Assembly (NCBI GenBank): GCA_016703155.1
Contig: JADJCP010000008.1
Coordinates: forward strand, 62,001 to 126,000
Reading direction: 5' to 3'
Origin: Hydrogenophilales bacterium
GTDB lineage: Bacteria > Pseudomonadota > Gammaproteobacteria > Burkholderiales > Thiobacillaceae
Length of the DNA: 64,000 bases
In this document: in pieces, positions 33,317 to 43,079 of the stretch
How the letters are laid out: each line of letters opens with the position of its first letter
How positions within the stretch are numbered: position 1 is the first letter of the stretch
Program-made: the position numbers and the translations under genes
Notes under the pieces: model-generated
What the model was told of the DNA's origin: nothing
The model's database searches: none
The model's input: only the letters and a program-made list of their open reading frames with translations

Positions 33317-36300
33317 ATGGCGAACTCAGACCTGAAAACCTCTCTCCTCATCGCCTTGCAGACCACGGGCGAAGAGCGCGTTGCCAAGCTTCGCACGGCT
33401 CTGGTTGACCTAGGTATCAGTGCAGACAAGGCCGAAGAAATGGCGGCCGGGCTTGACTCCGAGCTTGGCGACATAGCGAAGTCGTCCGATAAGGCACAGG
33501 GTGGCCTGATCGACATGGAGTCCGCCCTCAAGGGGCTTCTGGCTGGCGCCACCGTCGGGCAGCTCGCCGCGATGGCCGATCAATGGTCCGGCATCAATTC
33601 GCGCCTCAAGCTGGCCACGGAAAGCCAGGAGGCGTTTACCCAGGCTCAGGCCGACGCGTTCGATATCTCGCAGCGCACCGGTACCGCGCTGGAGACCACG
33701 GCAGACCTGTATTCCACGATCAATCGGACGCTGAAGGATTTGGGCGGAACGCAGGAGCAGACCGCCGATCTGACCGAGTTGATCAATCAATCGTTCCGGA
33801 TCACGGGCGGCGGCGCCGCCGCGATGGATGGGGCGATCCGGCAGCTCAACCAGGCGCTGGCCTCGGGCACGCTGCGCGGCGATGAGTTCAACTCGGTCAT
33901 GGAGCAGGCGCCGAGGCTACAGCAGGCGCTGGCCGACGCCCTGGGCGTCAGCAAGGGTGAGCTGCGCGCCATGGCCGGCGAAGGTAAGCTGGCCAGCGAG
34001 ACGGTGATCAATGCACTGTTGACCCAGAAGGACGCCATCGCCAACGAGTACGCGCAGATCGCGCCAACCATCGGCAGCGCCTTGCAGCAGGTCGAAAACT
34101 CCTGGCTTAAATTCCTCGGTGAACTGGATAAGGCGCAGGGCGCGAGTGCCGGTGTAGCGTCGGCGCTGTCTGGTTTGGCGAGCAACTTTAGCGAAGTGGC
34201 TGAGATCGCCTTGATTGCCGGCGAGTCGATCGTTGCGGCGTATGCGGTCAACGGTGTGAAGGCGGTTTATGCCTATGGCGACGCGCTGGCCAAGAATGTT
34301 GCGGAAACCTACGCCAAGGTCCAGGCGGATAGGGAAGCCGCCCGTACGGCCATCATCAGCCAGCAGGCCGAGGAAGCCGCTGCTGTGGCCACCTTGCGCC
34401 ACGCCCAGGCGAAGACGGCGGCAACTGCCGCCGCCGTGGCAGAGGCTGAGGCGCATCTTGCGGACGCGCGTCTTGTGGGCCTGTACGGCGAAGCTCGCGC
34501 TGCCGCCGAGCGGCGTGTTACCGCAGCAAAGACCGCCAACACAGCTGCGACCGTCGAATTGACCATGGCGGAACGTGCACTGGCAACCGCTTCGGCGGCA
34601 TCTGCCTCAGCGCAATCGCTCTCGGCGAAGAGCGCCGGCATGCTCTCCGCGACGCTTGGCCTGTTGGGCGGGAGTGCCGGTCTGATCATCGGCGCGGCCA
34701 CGGCCATCTACCTCTTCGCGCAGCACCAAGACAAGGCCGCCGCCTCGACGGAAGAGCTGAATCGGCGCCTGGAAGAGCAGGGCCGTAAATTCGATGAACT
34801 GAGCGCCAAGCAACTCCGGGTCTACCTTGACGACCTGGAAAAGCAAGCCAAGGCAGCGGAGCGAGAGCACCAGGTTGCCAAGGCCCGCCTGGAAACCATG
34901 GATAAGCAGATCGGCGGTTACGGCGATCTGACCGAGTGGAACCGGAAATACAATCAACTCTCGGCCGAGGAGGAGAGCACTGGTAAAAAACTCGTCGAGG
35001 TCAACAACGAGATCGCCAAGACGAAGACGCGCCTTGCAGAGATCGCACCCAAGAACAACCAACTGACCGTCGACGGCAACAAGGCGACCAAGGAATCGGT
35101 GCAGCTCGCCGAGGATCGCGTCAAATTGGTCCGCGAGGAGAACAGCCTTGGGGAGCGAAGCCTGAAATTCAAACTGGAACTGGCCAAGGGTGAGCTGGAG
35201 GTTGCCAAGAACACCGGGCAACGGGTAGCCGCCATCGAAGCCGCCAACACCGTTCAAAAACTGGAGATCGAGCTTTCCAATCGCGTCGCGGCCGGCAAGG
35301 TGAAGGAGGCCGAGACCGATGTCGCGGCCGCCCAAGAGAAATACCGGCTGGCGTTGGCCACAAAGACGGGCGTCGAGGAAGCCGAAAAGGCGCTGAACCT
35401 CTCCGCCGAGACCTACCGCCAAACCTTTGAAGAAGCCCAGGCCCTGGAGGAACTCAACAAGAAGCGCAAGGAGGCTATCGATACGGCAAAAGCCCTGGCA
35501 TCGGCCGCACGCGAGATCGGCGACGCCATGTCGCGTCTTCCGGCCGACCTAGACGGTGGCATCGGCGGGATTGGCGAGGTCATGGCGCGTTGGCGCACGG
35601 ATATCGACGCCATCGGCGCCGGCATGACCTGGCACGTCAACACGATGCGCAAGGAGTTCGCCGCCCTCGGCCCGGCTGCCGAGGATGCCTTCAACACCAT
35701 GCTCAAGGGTTCACGCGACGTGTTTGGGCCGGGCGGGCTGCTCACCGTCGGGCCGGCGTCGCCGCTGGCGCGCATGCGCGAGCAGATGGGCGGGCTGGAG
35801 ACCGCGACGCAGGGGTGGATCGACCGGCTGTCGTCGTCCGAGGCGTCGCTGACGGACGTTGAACGCGCCATGAGCTTCCTCAAGTCCTCGACTATTGCGG
35901 GCTACACGAACATGGAGGCCCTGGGCCAGGAGCGCCTTGATCCGCTACTCGCGGCGCTCGATCAGGCCAAGCGGCGTTTGGCGGATATCCGCGACCAGGC
36001 CGCCGATACCCTGTCCAGCCTGCGCGACGAACTCGACGAACTGAACGCCAACTACGACGACATCGAGCGGCGCCGGGCGAAGCAGCGCGAGGACGATATC
36101 CAGGCCCAGCTCGCCGCCGCGCGCCGGCGGCGACCGCCAGGTGATCGCCAATCTTGAAGAGTCTTTGCGGCTGCTGCGGCAGGTCAACGCTGAGCGTATC
36201 CGCGAAGCCGAGTTACGTGAACGCGCCGAGCGTACTGGGTCTGGGGGCACGACACGCAGCGGCGGCACGTCGACCGCATCCTCCGGATCGTCCTCGGGCG

Positions 36301-36440
36301 GAATGACGACGACATCGCGCGCGCCTGCGCTGCCCACGGGTGGCGTCACGATCAACATCGCTGGTGATGCACTCGATGCAGAGAGTCTGGCGCGAAAAAT
36401 TATGCCTGCCCTAGATCGGATCAACCGGTTAAGGGCCTGA
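33317..36440 (+). pseudogene. Phage tape-measure protein, frameshifted near its 3' end
   Basis: 946 residues are read in the first frame. The tape-measure N-terminal domain is clear: QWSGINSRLKLATESQEAF, then TADLYSTINRTLKDLGG and RGDEFNSVMEQAPRLQQAL. Long Ala-rich coiled coils and a hydrophobic segment (LLGGSAGLIIGAATAIYLFA) follow. Near 36125 the frame ends RRRRPPGDRQS, while the neighbouring frame continues DRQVIANLEESLRLLRQVN to 36440. Removing one base around 36120-36130 restores a protein of about 1040 aa. It sets phage tail length, but the other tail genes are missing. Confidence 0.8.
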
Positions 36441-36444
36441 AACG

Positions 36445-36564
36445 ATGCATAAGAATATTCAGAAAAATCTACCAGGCCAAAATTCCTCCGTAACAGCGCG
36501 GGCGCTTAAAATCTACTTGGAGCAAGCTTTGAAAGCCGTAAACACGCCCGGGGCAAAACGATGA
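36445..36564 (+). CDS. 39-aa ORF coupled to the protease gene
   Basis: MHKNIQKNLPGQNSSVTARALKI... 39 residues, lower GC than its surroundings. Its stop overlaps the next start (ATGA), which argues for translation. Function unknown. Confidence 0.5.
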   Translation: MHKNIQKNLPGQNSSVTARALKIYLEQALKAVNTPGAKR

Positions 36565-37283
36565 ACAACACAGTTTTCTCTGGCTCGCCTATCGCGCTTC
36601 GTGAAGGCGAGGGCGTGCGCATACTGCCTGCGGGTCTCTTCAGGGCGCAGGATGGCCGCCCCTTGGGGTTGCCTGGATGGCGCATCGATAGCCAGTCAGC
36701 AAAATCCGTAGTGGATTCAAAACCCAATGGCGCCACCGATTTCATGATCGATTACGAGCATCAGTCGATCAACACGGTCCAGAACGGCAAGCCGGTGCCC
36801 GCAGCCGGCTGGTTTAAGCGCATCGAATGGCGGGATGAAGACGGCCTATATATGGTCGACATTCGCTGGACGGAGAAGGCGCGCCAGATGATCGCGGATC
36901 AGGAATACCGCCACGTCTCGCCCGTCTTCGGTTTCGATGGTAAAACCGGCGTGGTGACGCACATCGTCAGCGTGGCCTTGACCAACGCCCCGGCGCTTGC
37001 CGGCCTTACCGATCTGGCGGCGGCGACCGCGAGCATGGCGCATGCGTATAACGCTGCCCAGAGCTTTACACCCGAGGATCGCGCCAGGTTCATGAAGTGG
37101 TTTGACTTCGACCCCATGGCGGGCCAACCCTGGCCACCTGGCTATGACCAGGGCGGCTTCCAAGATGTGACGCCGCCGACACCCGCCCAGCTGGCGGCCA
37201 TGACCGAGAAAGACCGCAATTTGTACATCCGCGTCTTCGGGGATGTGTTTGAGGCCTTGGGGAAGCCACTGAAAACCCAATGA
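36561..37283 (+). CDS. Mu gpI-like phage protease/scaffold N-terminal domain
   Basis: 240-aa homologue of Mu gene I. Typical motifs: MIDYEHQSINTVQNGKPVPAAGWF, the acidic WTEKARQMIADQEYRHVSPVF and VSVALTNAPALAG. In Mu the longer protein processes the capsid scaffold; here the C-terminal half is short and ends EALGKPLKTQ. It comes after the tape-measure gene, the reverse of normal order, which implies deletion plus rearrangement. Confidence 0.75.
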   Translation: MNNTVFSGSPIALREGEGVRILPAGLFRAQDGRPLGLPGWRIDSQSAKSVVDSKPNGATDFMIDYEHQSINTVQNGKPVPAAGWFKRIEWRDEDGLYMVDIRWTEKARQMIADQEYRHVSPVFGFDGKTGVVTHIVSVALTNAPALAGLTDLAAATASMAHAYNAAQSFTPEDRARFMKWFDFDPMAGQPWPPGYDQGGFQDVTPPTPAQLAAMTEKDRNLYIRVFGDVFEALGKPLKTQ

Positions 37284-37438
37284 GCGCCTAGAGCGCCGCC
37301 GCGCCAGTTATCCCATTCACGTAGCCGGCGCGGTATCAAGGTCGCCGACCTCCCGGCGACCAGGGCACCGGCCCTATGCCCCGTCCGGCTTGCCGGGCGC
37401 CCCGCAGGGCTTCTAACCGTGTTCGCCAAGGAGGGATC

Positions 37439-37558
37439 GTGGCTCGCTATCGGCAAGTGTTGAGGCAAGGCCGGTATGTGGCTTACCTGATGCACCCTAA
37501 CAGCTTGTGGGAAGCCTTACGCATTGCCTGGATGCTGTGGAAATATCCCGCAAGGTAG
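37439..37558 (+). CDS. 39-aa small protein near the right end
   Basis: GTG start with a near-perfect ribosome site (AAGGAGGG, 3-4 nt away). Sequence MARYRQVLRQGRYVAYLMHP... with an amphipathic, Trp-rich tail (LWEALRIAWMLWKY). Unknown. Confidence 0.5.
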   Translation: MARYRQVLRQGRYVAYLMHPNSLWEALRIAWMLWKYPAR

Positions 37559-37638
37559 GGGCGTTGATCGTCCTGCAAGACGGTGGCGGGGCGGTTATGC
37601 CAAATATCGCGCAAATTGGTGTAGCGTCAAAGCTCAAA

Positions 37639-37675
37639 AAGTTTCAAACCTAATTTCAAAAAGTTTCAAACCTAT
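37639..37675. repeat. Right-end transposase-binding repeats
   Basis: Two copies of AAGTTTCAAACCTA (37639-37652 and 37661-37675, the second extended to AAGTTTCAAACCTAT), 22 bp apart. They are the inverse complement of the left-end ATAGGTTTGAAACTT sites. Confidence 0.75.
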
Positions 37676-37856
37676 CCGCGCCGCTCAGCGAATGTCAGTC
37701 GCCTTTGACTTGGAGCGTGGAATGCATGTATGCCATTTAACATAATATACATTATGCGTCTTTGGTCAGCGGCCACGTGGGGCAGGTACGACCGGATGGC
37801 TGATGGTGACGACAACTCCCAAGGGTTAACCGAAACTTTAGCTTCAGGGGGTTCAT

Positions 37857-38729
37857 GTGGTCATACTCAGTGTTGTAGGTACCAAAGGCGGGATCGGCAA
37901 AACGACCCTCACCGCCAATCTAAGCGCGTTGGCAGCCGACATGGGGCTGCGTGTGCTCATGGTCGATGCCGACATCCAAGGCTCACTATCGAAGTTCTAC
38001 CAGCTCGGAAAAAATGCCGATGATGGTTTGACCTCGGTCGTCATCAGCGGTCGCGTCTCCGAATCGGCGATTTCCACTACGGTATGGGAGCGACTGGACA
38101 TCATCGTTTGCGACGCTCCACGACGGAAATTCGCGGGCATCGAGACCACTGATCTTGAGCAGTTCATCCAGGGCCGTATCGATGCCCCGATGATTCTGCG
38201 CAAGGCACTTCGTTCCCCAATTATTGAAGATAACTATGACCTGGTGTTTATCGACACACCAGGGGCTCAGGGCCCGTTGCTCTACACCGCTGCCCTTGCC
38301 GCTCATCGCCTCATCTCACCGGTTTTGCCCGAAACGCCGAGCGCCAGAGAGTTCCGCACCGGAACATTCGAATTGCTATTGAAACTCGAAGAGGCCCAGG
38401 CCTTGGGCATTAGCCCCGGCCCACTGACAGCGGTCATCAACCGGGTCGGACACACCAACGACGCACGCCAGATCACCAAAGAGATCCGTGATAGCTACCT
38501 GGAGATGCGCGGCCTCGTCACCGTCGCCGAGACCATGATTCCAGCCAGCGTGGCCTACAACGAAGCTGCGACCGCCCTACTTCCTGTGCATCGCCTGAAA
38601 CGTCGTGACCGTGGCGTGACCCCATCAGACACGATGCACGAACTGATCTGGGAATTGGTGCCGAGCCTCTCCGGGGTCTATGCCGGTGGTTATGAAGGAG
38701 GTTCTCAATCAGAAGGGGGTGAACGATGA
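37857..38729 (+). CDS. ICE ParA-family ATPase
   Basis: 290-aa Walker-type partition ATPase. Deviant Walker A KGGIGKTT near the N-terminus, Walker B LVFIDTPGAQG. In this ICE class ParA heads the maintenance module and helps keep the excised circle. GTG start after AGGGGG. Overlaps parB by 4 bp. Confidence 0.9.
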   Translation: MVILSVVGTKGGIGKTTLTANLSALAADMGLRVLMVDADIQGSLSKFYQLGKNADDGLTSVVISGRVSESAISTTVWERLDIIVCDAPRRKFAGIETTDLEQFIQGRIDAPMILRKALRSPIIEDNYDLVFIDTPGAQGPLLYTAALAAHRLISPVLPETPSAREFRTGTFELLLKLEEAQALGISPGPLTAVINRVGHTNDARQITKEIRDSYLEMRGLVTVAETMIPASVAYNEAATALLPVHRLKRRDRGVTPSDTMHELIWELVPSLSGVYAGGYEGGSQSEGGER

Positions 38730-40324
38730 GCGCCGTCCGACTCCCCAAAGGGGTGAGTGTCGGCGATGCAGCGAGATCCGCGTTGCAGCGCCAACCTACC
38801 CAACCTGAAGGCTCCAAGCGATTGTCGCCAGAAGATCTGCGTGCCCGGATGGTCAAGGAATCCTTGAACGTTGGGCTCCCCAACGATAACAGCGCGCAGT
38901 TGTCGATCGACACCGAGAGCCAAATGACCCTGCCGGTCATGGAAATCTTGCTCTATGACAAAAACCCACGCCAAACCATCAATGACCAGTGGGATGCGAT
39001 CAAGGAATCAATCCGCTCAACCAAGCGGTTGAACAGCCCCTTGGTGGTGACTCGCCGTCCCGGCGAGAAGAAGTATATGGTTGGCAAAGGCGGCAATACC
39101 CGTCTGGCCATCCTCCAGGAGTTGTTTGCAGAGACGAGTGACCAGGATTTTCAGTACACCGTGGTCACCTACACCCCCTGGAAGTCGGAATGAGCCACTC
39201 TCGCCGATCACTTGATCGAAAACGAGCTTCGCGGCGAAATGTGCTTTTGGGATAAGGCCGTCGCCTATGCGGAGATGAAACGGCTTATTGAAGACGAGTC
39301 TGGCGAGAGCCTGTCTGCCCGTGCTCTTGAGCAGGCGCTGAAAGAAAGAGGGCTGCCGATCGGGCGGAATGTAATCAATGTCTTATTTTTCGCCATAAAT
39401 AATCTCAGGGCTTTAGGACAAGCGTGCTCTGCATTGTCTAGGTTGAAGACTCAGGAGTTGTTACCGCATTTCAATGCCTTCGAGCGTCTTCTAAAGCACT
39501 CAAACCAAGCCAATGCCTGGCCAGGCTTACGCGATCAAGTCCTGAAGAGCACGGAACAATCCTGGCTAAGCACGGGCGAACTGGAGCCCGCTCGTATTGT
39601 CGAGCAACTCGACCAGGCCGTGACCCTCAAGCTTGGCGAAGCCGTGGAATACGTCCGCATCCTCCGGGATCTGTGCCAACGCTTCCCGAGTGAGGACGTA
39701 GCCGGCCTGGCCGCCCAGGCACGCCTCCAGATGCGCCCTTCGGCGCCCTCCCCCACGTCTGACGGTCCTCAAACCGCAGGCGACTCGAAACCGCCCAGCA
39801 AGTCAGTGCAGTCCGCCGACCATGAGACGGCGGTCAACGCCCATCCCAAGGCGCCGGCCACCGAGGCTGAACTCCTATTGCGCGTACAGTCGCTGGCCAC
39901 CCTCTTCTCTCGCCAGAACGAAGTGGCCGACTGCCTGTGCCTGCTGGAGTCCTGGCCCACCGGCTTCTACATGGAAGTCCCCGAAAACGATGAGCCCATT
40001 GATCTCGTCGAACACGGGGCAGACCGATATCACGGCTGGTGGATGCTGGCGACCCTATCGGAGCAACTCGACGGAACCTGGTCACACTTGATGCCTGAAT
40101 CGTCGACCTGGCGCCAAGCGCAGCGCCAGGAACAGGGCCGTGATGCGTTCGCGCTCCAGCATTACATGGATACGATTCTGGGAATGCCAATCGACCCGCT
40201 AACCCTGGGTAAGTGGCTGGCATCGAATGCGTCGGTGGCGACCTGGATGGAACTGGTACAAGCGCTGCGCACCCTGCGTACAGCGGTGCAGAAGCGCTTC
40301 ATCGCGGAAGGGGGTGGTTTATGA
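38726..40324 (+). pseudogene. ICE ParB-family protein interrupted by an in-frame TGA
   Basis: The frame reads MSAVRLPKGVSVG... with the ParB-like core (ILLYDKNPRQTINDQWDAI, LVVTRRPGEKKYMVGKGGNT) and stops at TGA 39191-39193 after YTPWKSE. The same frame continues ATLADHLIENELRGEMCFWD for another 376 codons, exactly the expected continuation of PFGI-1-class ParB proteins (about 530 aa in total). A single nonsense change or base error is the simplest reading. A downstream start at 39212 could still make a 370-aa C-terminal product. Confidence 0.82.
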
Positions 40325-40950
40325 GCAACCACTCTAGACAGGGTGTTGCCGAGGGCGGGAATGCCCCGTTACGCCGCCGCGGCGATCGTGTCGATGCGCG
40401 CCTGCCAGGCATCCCCATCAGCGACCGCCGGCACGTCTTTTCCTTGCTGCAACATATCGCTGATCGAGCCGACTATGGACAGGATCTCGATATTCTACTG
40501 ACACAACTTAGCCCTTCCACGCTGGATACCCTGAGACAGGCCTCGGTCACTGACCTTTCGCGTCTGGCAGAGCAGCGCCCAGCATTCGTATCTGTATGCG
40601 TCGACGAGCAGATGATGCACTTGGCCATGAACCGTTTGCAGCTCGTTACCAAGCGCGAGGAAGACGCTCTTTGGTTCATTAAGAGGGGGGCGCCGGCGGC
40701 GGCCATGCTGGAATTGTTCGGCATGCACGAACTTGAATATCGACGCCTTCGGCTGGCGGCTTCGGTCGAGACTAAGCGCGGCCGCTCCCCCAAGCTCGAT
40801 AACCAGACGCACCACGAAGTCATCCGCTATTGGTATCGGAATCGCGACCACTCGGACCCGATCGGACGATTCAAGACATTGGGCGAAGCCTTTCCTGACG
40901 CTTCGTTTTCCGCACTTTGGGCCGCTATCAGAGGGGGTGCCAACGCATGA
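40321..40950 (+). CDS. DUF2857 ICE protein
   Basis: 209-aa protein recognised by the DUF2857 core IADRADYGQDLDIL..., RGAPAAAMLELFGMHELEYR and GRFKTLGEAFPDASFSALW. These proteins are conserved in PFGI-1-like ICEs, look DNA-binding, and have no proven role. ATGA overlap with parB; overlaps the next gene by 4 bp. Confidence 0.78.
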   Translation: MSNHSRQGVAEGGNAPLRRRGDRVDARLPGIPISDRRHVFSLLQHIADRADYGQDLDILLTQLSPSTLDTLRQASVTDLSRLAEQRPAFVSVCVDEQMMHLAMNRLQLVTKREEDALWFIKRGAPAAAMLELFGMHELEYRRLRLAASVETKRGRSPKLDNQTHHEVIRYWYRNRDHSDPIGRFKTLGEAFPDASFSALWAAIRGGANA

Positions 40951-41438
40951 CCAGAGCCGAACAACGCCGTATGAAAGCGGCACTAGCTCAATCGACCCTC
41001 CCCCAAGGAGGACATCGGCCCGGCGCCAGAATGCTGACCCCAAGCGTATTGCTGGAGTTATACAGCGAGCCGGTCTCGTTCCATCGCCCCTTCGTTGAGT
41101 TGGGCGGTGGGGTGACCGCTGCCCTCTTCCTCTCCTGTGCATGCGACGAGGCCGCCAAGCTGCCGCCCGATAGCGACGGCTGGCTGCGGTTGTCCACCGA
41201 GCAATGGCGTGAAGCGACGTGCCTTTCACGTCACGAGCAAGACACTGCAAGGAAGACGCTGCGTGAACGCGGACTCATTGATGAGCGCCGTGTCGGGATG
41301 CCGGCGCGCTTGGAGATTCGTGTCGAGATCAGCAAGCTCATGGAACTGCTACAGGATCAGGCCAGCAGGAAATATGCGGATCTGGATCAGATCGATTATT
41401 CGATCAACACGCCATTATTCAATACGGACGGCTATTAG
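40947..41438 (+). CDS. Winged-helix-like ICE protein
   Basis: 163 aa. The part LSTEQWREATCLSRHEQDTARKTL...GLIDERRVGMPARL is strikingly like two segments of the next gene, so it is a single-domain version of the same DNA-binding repeat. Probably a regulator or replication accessory (inference). Confidence 0.7.
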   Translation: MTRAEQRRMKAALAQSTLPQGGHRPGARMLTPSVLLELYSEPVSFHRPFVELGGGVTAALFLSCACDEAAKLPPDSDGWLRLSTEQWREATCLSRHEQDTARKTLRERGLIDERRVGMPARLEIRVEISKLMELLQDQASRKYADLDQIDYSINTPLFNTDGY

Positions 41439-41461
41439 CCTCAATTTAATTAATTTCTTCA

Positions 41462-42940
41462 ATGATTAATCAGTCGGCCGGACACATACAGCAACTCCAG
41501 GACGCCACGGCGCTCCTGGGGCAGCGATGCGTCGCGTTTCACCCGAAACTGGTGCATCTCACCGGTCGAGTGACGGCGGGCCTGATGCTCTCTCAGGCCC
41601 TCTACTGGACACGTATCTTGGCCGATCAGCCCACACGCCAGGGATGGTTCTGGAAGACGCGCGATGACTGGCGCAACGAAACCGGCCTGACCCGCCGTGA
41701 ACAGGATAGCGCCAGGCGGGCATTGAAGAGCCTCGGGCTCTGGCAAGAGCGCCTGGTAGGGATGCCCGCCCGGGTGTGGTACCGCGTCGATTTGGATACG
41801 CTTGGCCGGTTTCTGGAGCCCACCTATACCGGATGGGACTGGCGCAATGAACGCGCCGTCTTGCAACTGTTAGGGCGCCCTTTCCTGTTCTACCGCAGCT
41901 TGTCCGACATCTCCGGCGCTGCGACGTCAGCGGTCCTCATGTCGAGTTTGCTGGCCCAGGAACGCGCCCGTCTCCGTGACGGGCAGACCACTTCGGTTTG
42001 GCAGAATTATCGATTCGAGTCACTGCGGCAGTATCTCGGCTTCACCCGCCACGAGCTCGACAGTGCCCGTTTTCATTTAAGACAGTCGGAAGTGCTGCTG
42101 GAACGACGGGTCGGCATGCCCCCTCGGGTTGAATGGCGAGTCAGCCTGGACCGGATGATTGAGCTTCTTGCGGCGGGTAAACGCCGCCCTGAAGCAGCGC
42201 AATTGGAACTGCGCCAATCGGATACCCCCCATGAAACCCGCACAGTTATCCAATTTGCCGGAAACGTACCATCCAGTTTGCCGGAAAGCGGCAAACAAGA
42301 TTGCCGGAAAGCGGCAAACAAGATTGCCGGAAAGCGGCAAACTGATTTTCCGGAAACGTACCAACTGGATTTCCAGAATCGTACCAACTGGATTTCCGGA
42401 AACGTACCAACAAGGTGGGCGGAATCCGGCAAATCAGATGGGCGGATTCCGGAAGATCCCTATATGTATATAACTACAGGGTTTAAAACTACTACACCTG
42501 GGCAATCGCCTACGCCAAAGGGCATCACGGCGGATGCAGTCCCGGGGAGTGGGTGGAGTGATTCCTTGGTGTGGCCAAGAACACTCCGAGTTGAGGAACG
42601 GCCGTGGGCGATCAAAGTGCTGTCTGCCGTACCGGCTCACGCTCAAATGCTGCTGGACGAGCTTGCTGGGCAGATTCACGGCGGCAAGATGATCAAGGTG
42701 CCGATGAACTATCTCAATGCCTTGGTGAACCGTGCTATCGCCGGGACGTTCGTGCCGGCTGCCGCGTTGCGAGAGCAGGCACGCCGGGCCAGGGTACAGG
42801 AAGAGCAACGGAATCGTGTCGAGATGGTGCGCACAGCACCGGATGCGCCTGCCGACCGTGCCCAGCATGTGGCCACGGGCTTGAATGCTTTGCGAGCCTT
42901 CATGGCTGAGAGCATGGGCCAGCGGAGGCTAGGCAAATGA
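41462..42940 (+). CDS. STY4528-like ICE replication protein
   Basis: 492 aa. Two tandem winged-helix-like repeats: about residues 30-105 (TRDDWRNETGLTRREQDSAR...LVGMPARVWYRV) and 150-240 (YRFESLRQYLGFTRHELDSAR...RVGMPPRVEWRV). A low-complexity linker (about 265-330) is created by 23-bp DNA repeats, and a C-terminal helical region follows. This fits the pathogenicity-island replication protein family STY4528. The embedded iterons suggest it recognises its own gene as origin (inference). Confidence 0.7.
   Translation: MINQSAGHIQQLQDATALLGQRCVAFHPKLVHLTGRVTAGLMLSQALYWTRILADQPTRQGWFWKTRDDWRNETGLTRREQDSARRALKSLGLWQERLVGMPARVWYRVDLDTLGRFLEPTYTGWDWRNERAVLQLLGRPFLFYRSLSDISGAATSAVLMSSLLAQERARLRDGQTTSVWQNYRFESLRQYLGFTRHELDSARFHLRQSEVLLERRVGMPPRVEWRVSLDRMIELLAAGKRRPEAAQLELRQSDTPHETRTVIQFAGNVPSSLPESGKQDCRKAANKIAGKRQTDFPETYQLDFQNRTNWISGNVPTRWAESGKSDGRIPEDPYMYITTGFKTTTPGQSPTPKGITADAVPGSGWSDSLVWPRTLRVEERPWAIKVLSAVPAHAQMLLDELAGQIHGGKMIKVPMNYLNALVNRAIAGTFVPAAALREQARRARVQEEQRNRVEMVRTAPDAPADRAQHVATGLNALRAFMAESMGQRRLGK
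42258..42452 (+). repeat. About nine 23-bp iterons inside the replication gene
   Basis: A CCGGAAA-type core recurs at 42258, 42281, 42304, 42327, 42350, 42373 and 42396, then GGCGGAATCCGG/GGCGGATTCCGG at about 42418 and 42441, always 23 bp apart. Best units read CCGGAAAGCGGCAAACAAGA. Because 23 is not a multiple of three, each copy is translated in a different frame, so selection acts on DNA, not protein. Typical of an iteron origin. Confidence 0.75.
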
Positions 42941-42956
42941 AATTGGAAGCGACGTG

Positions 42957-43032
42957 GGGTGGCACAGGGTGTGCCAGTCTGGGAAGCGATGCGGGGGTGG
43001 CACAGGGTGTGCCAGTCTGGGAAGCGATGCGG
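42957..43032. repeat. Two 38-bp direct repeats carrying a palindrome
   Basis: Two adjacent copies of GGGTGGCACAGGGTGTGCCA followed by GTCTGGGAAGCGATGCGG. Each contains the palindrome GGCACA-GGG-TGTGCC, an operator-like site. They lie 48 bp before the PFL_4669 gene. Confidence 0.7.
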
Positions 43033-43079
43033 GGGTGATGACCCGCATGTCATGTGGTAATCAATTAAGGATGAGATGA

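Larger units (their letters stand above)
24972..37687. mobile_element. Decayed Mu-like transposable prophage
   Basis: Gene content in Mu order (repressor, Ner-like, MuA, MuB, GemA, Mor) plus tape-measure and Mu gpI-like protease genes identifies a Mu-like phage. Both ends carry copies of an ATAGGTTTGAAACTT-type repeat in opposite orientation, as expected for transposase-binding sites. GCGAA occurs at 24967-24971 and 37688-37692 and could be the 5-bp target duplication, which sets the boundaries used here; the left terminus then lacks a perfect TG end, so the limits may be off by a few bases. At about 12.7 kb it lacks terminase, portal, capsid, tail-tube and baseplate genes, and at least four genes are frameshifted, so it cannot form phage alone. 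Confidence 0.8.

Noticed and set aside
34607..35422. Minus-strand frame inside the tape-measure gene
   Set aside because: Leu/Gly-rich mirror of an Ala/Glu coiled-coil coding region.
42258..42452. CRISPR-like array
   Set aside because: Repeats are 23-bp tandem units without spacers and lie in a coding gene; iterons fit better.
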